Assembly (NCBI RefSeq): GCF_027596085.1
Contig: NC_072472.1
Coordinates: 16,025,971-16,089,970, forward strand
Source: Anoplopoma fimbria
Taxonomy: Eukaryota > Chordata > Actinopteri > Perciformes > Anoplopomatidae
Length of the DNA stretch: 64,000 bases
Direction of reading: 5' to 3'
A program made the position numbers and the translations under genes. Below are positions 58,141 through 64,000 of the stretch, piece after piece. Position 1 is the stretch's first letter, and each line of letters opens with the position of its first letter. The notes below the pieces were generated by a model. It was not told the origin of the DNA, searched no databases, and saw only the letters and a list, made by a program, of their open reading frames with translations.

Positions 58141-59639
58141 ACTAAATATATTTTGGGTTTGGACAGTTAGTCAGACAGAAGTTTACGAATGAGCCTTTGT
58201 TTTTCCTTTTCCGACTGCTCAAGATAGCCCATTTTTCTGCAATTGTTTCAACAACATGTTTGTGATGTCCCATTCAATGATATATGTCATAAGAGGGACG
58301 CAACTTAAAGAAGACAAATGTCTTTCTCTGCAGAGAAGAGCTTTAGGTTTTTTGAGTTGTTGCAGTCTTCTTGGAACATTTCCACACGGTGTCACTGCAA
58401 CACTAATTGTACACAAAATGACCTCTGGGGTCAGTTTGAGAGGCTCAGACCATCACAAATCATGCTTACCATTATAAATACCAGTTGGTCAAGTGGATAT
58501 TATATTAATGGTATCAGAACAGGAAGCAATATTGGAAAGTCTTAAACCAGTCAGAATATTTACATTACATTTTTTTGTTAATGTGTGTAAGCGTGTAAAC
58601 ATGAACTCTGCATTTCCAACAGGAAATGTTATGTGCCTTTGGAATTGGTTCGAGAATACGAGGTGTCTAACTCACTTGTATATGAGGTGATTAATTGTTT
58701 TTTTATTGGCTTATTTTTCAGATTAAAACACAATGAACACTGGAGGAGGCGACAAACTGTTATGAGCCACCGCTGATGAACACACACCTAGGTACGCTTG
58801 TTTTTCAAAAAACTGCTTAACTACTATCAACTAGTGCCTCTGTTTTTAATTCTCTTATCTCCTCAAGGCACACACCACCAGCAACGCAGGCTTCTCCTCC
58901 TCCCCCTCCCCCTCTCCCTCCCCGGACCAGAGCCATTGACCTGCTAACACACACAGCCATATGGTACGGCCAGGACGGGACTCCACACAGTAATTAGGGG
59001 GATGGTGCCGGACACTTGGCTCTGCTGCAGTGTAGGCTAAGAAGCAAGACTCCTCTCTCCTCTCCCAACATTAAATGGCTTGCCCAAATTCTCAGGTATG
59101 TGTTTTTTTAAGATGCAGAGACTGATGAGAAAGGAAAAAGGCGAGCTGTGTTGTTACACTCCTGTGCTCTCATTGTTAATCAGGTTGATTGTTTGTTATG
59201 GTCTCGACCCACACCGGCTGCGTTTGGGGAGTACGCAGATGTCTCTACAAATAAACAAACTGTCAAACACACACAAACACTAACACACACACACACACAC
59301 ACCCCCACTCACACACAGACACACACACTGCCATTTTCACCTTTGCCCCTCAGTGCTTGTGAGCCTTTATCTCTCTTGTGCAGAAATGTCGGTTTTGGCA
59401 AAGACAAATGAGACTAAATGAACAAGTTTGATATTGCAAGTGCCTGTTTCCATTAATAATATAGTAAAAGAAAGACTGTGGGAGGTAGGTTGACTATCTT
59501 AAAACATAGTTGCATCATCATCTTATCCTCCACACTTCTGCTTTTGCGTGTCACGTTATTGTATGGGAGTCTTGAGTCCTTGATTCAGCACATCTTTTAA
59601 ATTAAGGTTCTTGCCACTGAAGCATTTTGAATGCTCAGT

Positions 59640-60120
59640 TTAAGACACAGAGAGCTCTCCCTCTTGGCCGCTGCTGTCCGTCGCTGCTTCAACCTCGCTC
59701 TGACAAGGAGATGGGGAGGGGGGAGGAGATAGAGAGGCCGGGTGAAGCCGTGTGTGTGTGAGAGAGAGAGAGCGAGAGAGAGAGAGAGAGGGGGTTGGCT
59801 TTAGTGTGATGTGAATGGAATAGAATCAGCGCGAGAGGGAGAAAGAGGGAGGAGGACAGCACAAATCAACCTGCCTCTTGACTTAACCAACGATATATGG
59901 AAGAGCCACAGTAGACACAGAGATCGGGAAGTGTGTTTGTTGTTTTATTTTTGGAGAGAGGAAGAGAACGGCAGACAGGAGGAACTGAAGGAGGGAGGAG
60001 AAAGAGCCTCACCGTGGAGATAGATAGCAGCAAAATGCTGTCATGGGGAGAGCAGGGGAGGGAGACGGCAGAGAGGAACAGGATGAAACAAGGCAGGGTC
60101 GAACGGAGCTGAAATGTGGA
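59640..60120 (+). promoter_or_regulatory. Candidate promoter/non-coding first exon
   Basis: Purine-rich sequence with a GAGAG tract, ending in a good donor (GTGGAG|GTAAGC at 60121). The only ATG-started frame near its end (60033) is 25 codons and stops before the donor, so the segment would be 5' untranslated. Inference from composition and one splice site. Confidence 0.3.
59761..59794. repeat. (GA)n tract
   Basis: GA-dinucleotide run with one AGCG interruption, inside a purine-rich region. Confidence 0.9.
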
Positions 60121-62002
60121 GGTAAGCCTTTTCTTTCTTTATGGAGATCACAGAGAATTCACATTCCAGTTTCCCCGTGTCCTCTTTCTGATGATAATGA
60201 ATTCAGATGGATGGATCCGCACACCGTGTATACCACATACCTCTGTATAGGCATGCATATGCTCACACAATCCAGCCAGAGACAATGTATGAGAGCAATA
60301 GAGGATATGAAATAATGGCTCTGCATTATCATATCACCATCCAGTTTAACCTCCCTTTGCCTCTCTACTCACTGTGTCTTTGGCAGCTCTTTAAAAAATG
60401 CATTTTACTCAGTGAGACCTGTTTATGCCATTTACCCGCGACATTGTGGGTTGGAATCCAGCTCGCAACCTTTGTCGCATTTCATCCCCGGCCTCCCCCT
60501 CCCCTCACGTCCTCCTCTCCCCGACACTAACCCCCCATCATCTCTCCTGTCTCTCTCCATTGTGTGCACCCTCCACCGAGGCAGGCCTGTCTTTAAAACG
60601 GTGTTGTGACATTGTCAAGAAGCCACTGCGAAACCTTGCTGTAGAGCGCTTGTGGCTGCAGGTCTCAGAGATGAGGGCAAGGTGGAGGGAGGAGGGGAGG
60701 GGGGGGGATAGATGGAGGGACACTGGGAGAATGAAAGGGAGACAGAGAGAAAGGAGATGCAGGAACAAAAAGAGGAGCAGGATTTTTTTTCCGTCTAGAT
60801 ACATATTTTCAAAGATTAAAAAAAAAAAGGCCATCAGTCCGCGTTGTGCAGCCAGGGGATTTGTGTGGATGAAGAGCATTGTGACGGTGCTGCATGTGAG
60901 GTGAACAAACAATGATGGAATGGAGAACCACAACCAGAATTGGGGTGTTGTTTTCAAGGTGGCAGAGAAAATGAGGGATGCGGGAGTCGGGTCCCCCTCC
61001 CTCCTCACCCTCCTCACCACCCCCTGCACTCTCCAGTTTAGGATGGGGCTGTGTGTTTACGAGACGTTAGGGTTTCAGGGGATGGATAAGGCTGCTGAAG
61101 GGTAAGAAAGGCAGGGATGGAGAGCTGGGGGGAGGGATGGGGGGACAAGCAGCTTACATAAGCCAGTGCACTCAAAGGACGGGTCATTTAATTTACATTG
61201 AGCCGCATGGCTCCTCATTCAGTGTGGTATTCGCTGTGGTTGACATTAGCATTTTAAACAATAAAATGCAGTTTGACCTGACATGATGGAAGGAAGGATG
61301 TGTGATAACTGAATGTGACTGGATGGCATTGTGTTTGTGTTCCCGGCAAGGCTGGCAGGCGGGTGCAACGTTTTTCATCAGGGTGAACTTTGAGTGCACC
61401 TTGTTTTTACTGTAGCCACAGTCATACTTTATGGTAAATGATGTAAAAGTGTGTCTGCATGAAGTGCACTGATATAACGGTGCCAACAGTATGCAGTCAC
61501 TCAGCTTCTTCTGGTGACTTTTGTTCTGCTGCAATCAAATGTGCTGCATCTATATAGATATGTATATTAAATTAGTCAAATCCTCAGTCAGTCGGTGTAT
61601 CTATCAAACTCAAACACTATCCGTACCCTAATCCAGAGTACTTGTGTGTTATTTGACAGAGTTTTTTTTTAAGGCCTACTATTACCAGAATAACTGAAGC
61701 CATTGTGCCCCCTGTAGTCCATGATTTGCTATCCATCTCCATGAAAATTTAATGATGGAATTTTTTTGCCAAACAAAACTGCTTAATATATTCCCCTCTC
61801 TCCTGGAGACGTGTGTTTTCTAAATCCAACTGATTGAAATGTGCTCTTTTGGTCAAGTAGTTTATCAATTACTGCCAATTGGTTTTCATTATTTTCCATA
61901 ATTGAATCACCTTGAACAATTACATGTATGAATAACCAGCTGCCTGCTATTAGTTAGGAGTTACTGCTTTGTATGTAAGAGATAAGAGATGCGTGGATTA
62001 GG

Positions 62003-62275
62003 GCTGAACTAACTATTTCATTTCAGAATTTTCATTATTGATAAATCTGTCCTTATTGAATTAATCGTTGAGTAGTTTGGCTGCTAAAATCATAATTTCA
62101 TAGAGCAAGCTGACACTCACATTGCTTGCTTTGTCTGATCCAAAGGTCTGAAACGTAGTTTACTGAAATGGAAAACAGAGAAAATTAGTTGGATCACAGA
62201 TTGATTGGAATTTTTGCTTTGTAAATGACTTAAAGAACTAATCAGTAATCAAAATGGTTGCAGTTGATTAATTAA
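62003..62275 (+). mobile_element. Diverged non-autonomous fish repeat (GGGCTGAACTAAC type)
   Basis: Begins AGGGCTGAACTAACTATTTC, contains TTTTCATTATTGATAAATCTGT and AATTAATCGTTGAGTAGTTT near the left end, and ends AATCAAAATGGTTGCAGTTGA with ATTAATTAA. Head and tail resemble the two ends of a widespread fish element with roughly inverted ends (head GCTGAACTAAC, tail GTTGCAGTTGATTAATT). It has no coding capacity. Confidence 0.5.
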
Positions 62276-64000
62276 ACTCGTTTTTGCTCCAGTTTGGATA
62301 CTTCGACATCCAGGATCTGAGCACATTTTGATCTGGTCTGGACATACTTGATGATCAGTCCTTTTGAAATTTCTGCATGACTCTATTGGCACTCTGTCGT
62401 TCTTCAGTCCAGCAGTCACATACACAGCTATTTGACACGTTCAATATGTGAAACTCTGAACAAATAAAAAAAGGCTCTCGTACTTTTTCTTTTCCAAGCT
62501 CATAGATATAAACAGAAATGTCAATGACCCAAAAATAGCCATATGCGCAAGAGTTCTGCTTTTTTGAGTGCAAACATTTACAACCGAGGGTTGTCTTTTC
62601 CTATGAAAGTCTTCTTCTGTTGTACTATTCTGGGTAGAGTAGGAGGGAGAAGAGTCAGAGGAGGCTCTTGAATCGATCGGCCTACTTTTATTTCCTGCAC
62701 CAAACAAGAGCCAAGAGTGCTTGAGTGTGTACAGTACATGTGTGTGTCATGTTGCTGATTCAGATTTGCCGCTTGTTATCTATCAGAGCCATTAAAATAG
62801 CGCTTATGCCAAGCATGGCCTCTGATATTCAAAAACCGTCATTACTGTTGTGAAACCAAACTATAGAGCGATACAAAGAATGAGAAGAGAGCTTTGTTGT
62901 TTGCCCTTTTAAATGCAAGTGGAGAAGTGAATAACCCTTGTTTACTTAACACTGAATAATGATGATGACAGTCTGTTAGCAGCATCACAGTAGTGGGGTA
63001 AGATTGAGTCACTAGATCCATGCTAATATCTCCTGATGCTGTTTGTCTGCAAGGATTTAAACTCAGGCTCACGTTGTTTGTCCTGTTTTTGTACAGATTT
63101 TTACTGTGACTCCTTAAAAAACTCTCAGTCCACAAAGCATCAGCTTCAGCAAATTGCTGACAACAGTCAACAAACAGCAGGCTTCGCTTGACAATACAAC
63201 GAAAAATACAGGTGACAAAAAGTTCTTGCTAAAGGGGCTTCCAGTTTGAGTTGCACCACACAAGAGGGTCCATATAAGTATTTTTGAAAACTAAGTTGTC
63301 CAAAATCCAGCATAGATACGAGCTAAGTGACTTTGATCTGGACATGTTCCAAGGTTACCAGGCAGATTTTTTCCTGGTCTGAGTCAGCATCGTATCATTC
63401 TTCTCATTTGGAGCCATTTTGCACGGCTACTCCCCGGCAGGCTCCCTGTGGGGGCTCAGCGAGGAAGGCAGTTGGACAGGCGGAGCCTTCTCCTCACATC
63501 AAATGGCAGGATGCTGGCAGTGTAAGCCTCTGGGTGGATCCTCTTAGCGTGTGCTCTCTGTTGTCACCTGTCCCCTGTTGGCCACTGGTCTGAAAGTTTC
63601 TGGCCTATTTGTTTTTGTATTTGAGGTTTTTACAAATTTTTGGTTGTCCGGTATAACTTTGCAGACTGCGCAGTTGAGATAAATTAGTATGAATATTCAG
63701 TGAAAATTTTCTTTATCATCTGGGGAGTTGATTTTCAGTGGCTACAGAGTGGTGTTGACTTGTTTTAAGCTTTAAAAAATCTCCCTGGATGATTTTGGAA
63801 CAGGGACAATTATGTTAAAAGTTTAAAATGAGACAAAGGAATGATAGTCGTTAATATCCTTTCTGAAACCCCTCATAAAATGTGTCAAATGGGGAACAAA
63901 GAAATATGTGCTTTAATTACAAAGAACGTAATAATTGTTGATGAATTATGTTTTAGACCTATTTGAATAAATAGGTGTGATAGTTTTAATAATCATTGTA
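62276..64000. other. Right-edge sequence, nothing recognised
   Basis: Mixed-composition non-coding sequence. The longest open frames on both strands are short, lack family resemblance and have no supporting splice context. It may be intron or intergenic DNA of a gene beyond the window. Confidence 0.4.

Larger units (their letters stand above)
58141..61999. other. Region with candidate promoter/5' non-coding exons of a gene to the right
   Basis: No coding exon is recognisable. Two exon-like segments with splice consensus are visible on the plus strand: about 58723-58790 (TTTTTCAG| ... CCTAG|GTACGC) and one ending at 60120 (GTGGAG|GTAAGC). The 59640-60120 stretch is purine-rich, with a GA tract at 59761-59794. 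60470-60760 is C/T- then G/A-rich. These fit 5' UTR exons or a promoter of a gene off the right edge, but no protein evidence exists. Confidence 0.35.

Noticed and set aside
60425..61029. Open frames of 159 and 163 aa on opposite strands
   Set aside because: Low-complexity purine/pyrimidine-rich sequence; no homology or splice support.

Overview
This is a vertebrate nuclear window, almost certainly from a teleost (ray-finned) fish. All genes are split by short GT-AG introns. The proteins rebuilt from the exons are close to human C2CD2L, DPAGT1, HINFP, ABCG4 and KAT5. The intergenic DNA carries long CA/TG, TA and GA microsatellites and fish-type V-SINE-like, LINE and 'TTAGCATGCTAA' repeats. 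There are no operons, CRISPR arrays or bacterial features.

Layout: (1) 289-13238, minus strand: c2cd2l (TMEM24), nine coding exons, about 409 codons, 3' end beyond the left edge, first intron about 8.8 kb. (2) 13239-15456: shared upstream region between c2cd2l and dpagt1, with a perfect ETS-site palindrome and E-boxes. (3) 15457-18412, plus: dpagt1, nine exons, 410 aa, complete. (4) 20235-23749, plus: hinfp, nine exons, 477 aa, complete. (5) 25054-26281, plus: an unrecognised 216-aa secreted, cysteine-rich protein with one sushi domain. (6) 27687-28826, minus: a 140-aa secreted protein made only of the transcobalamin/intrinsic-factor C-terminal domain. (7) 32666-42738, plus: abcg4, 14 coding exons, 642 aa, complete, with an unusual cysteine next to the ABC signature. 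(8) 47689-54937, plus: kat5 (Tip60), 14 constitutive coding exons, 522 aa, plus two candidate in-frame cassette exons. (9) 54938-64000: no recognisable coding gene; TA microsatellite, old interspersed repeats and a possible promoter/5' non-coding exon of a gene beyond the right edge.

The genes do not form one pathway. C2CD2L moves phosphoinositides at ER-plasma membrane contacts, DPAGT1 starts the dolichol-linked N-glycan precursor in the ER, HINFP activates histone H4 genes, ABCG4 exports sterols and KAT5 acetylates histones. The block c2cd2l-dpagt1-hinfp-abcg4 matches human 11q23.3, but the c2cd2l/dpagt1 pair is flipped relative to hinfp-abcg4. Two small secreted-protein genes sit between hinfp and abcg4, and kat5 (11q13 in human) follows abcg4.

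Exon boundaries were read by eye from splice consensus, reading phase and homology; UTR limits and transcription starts are mostly not determinable here.
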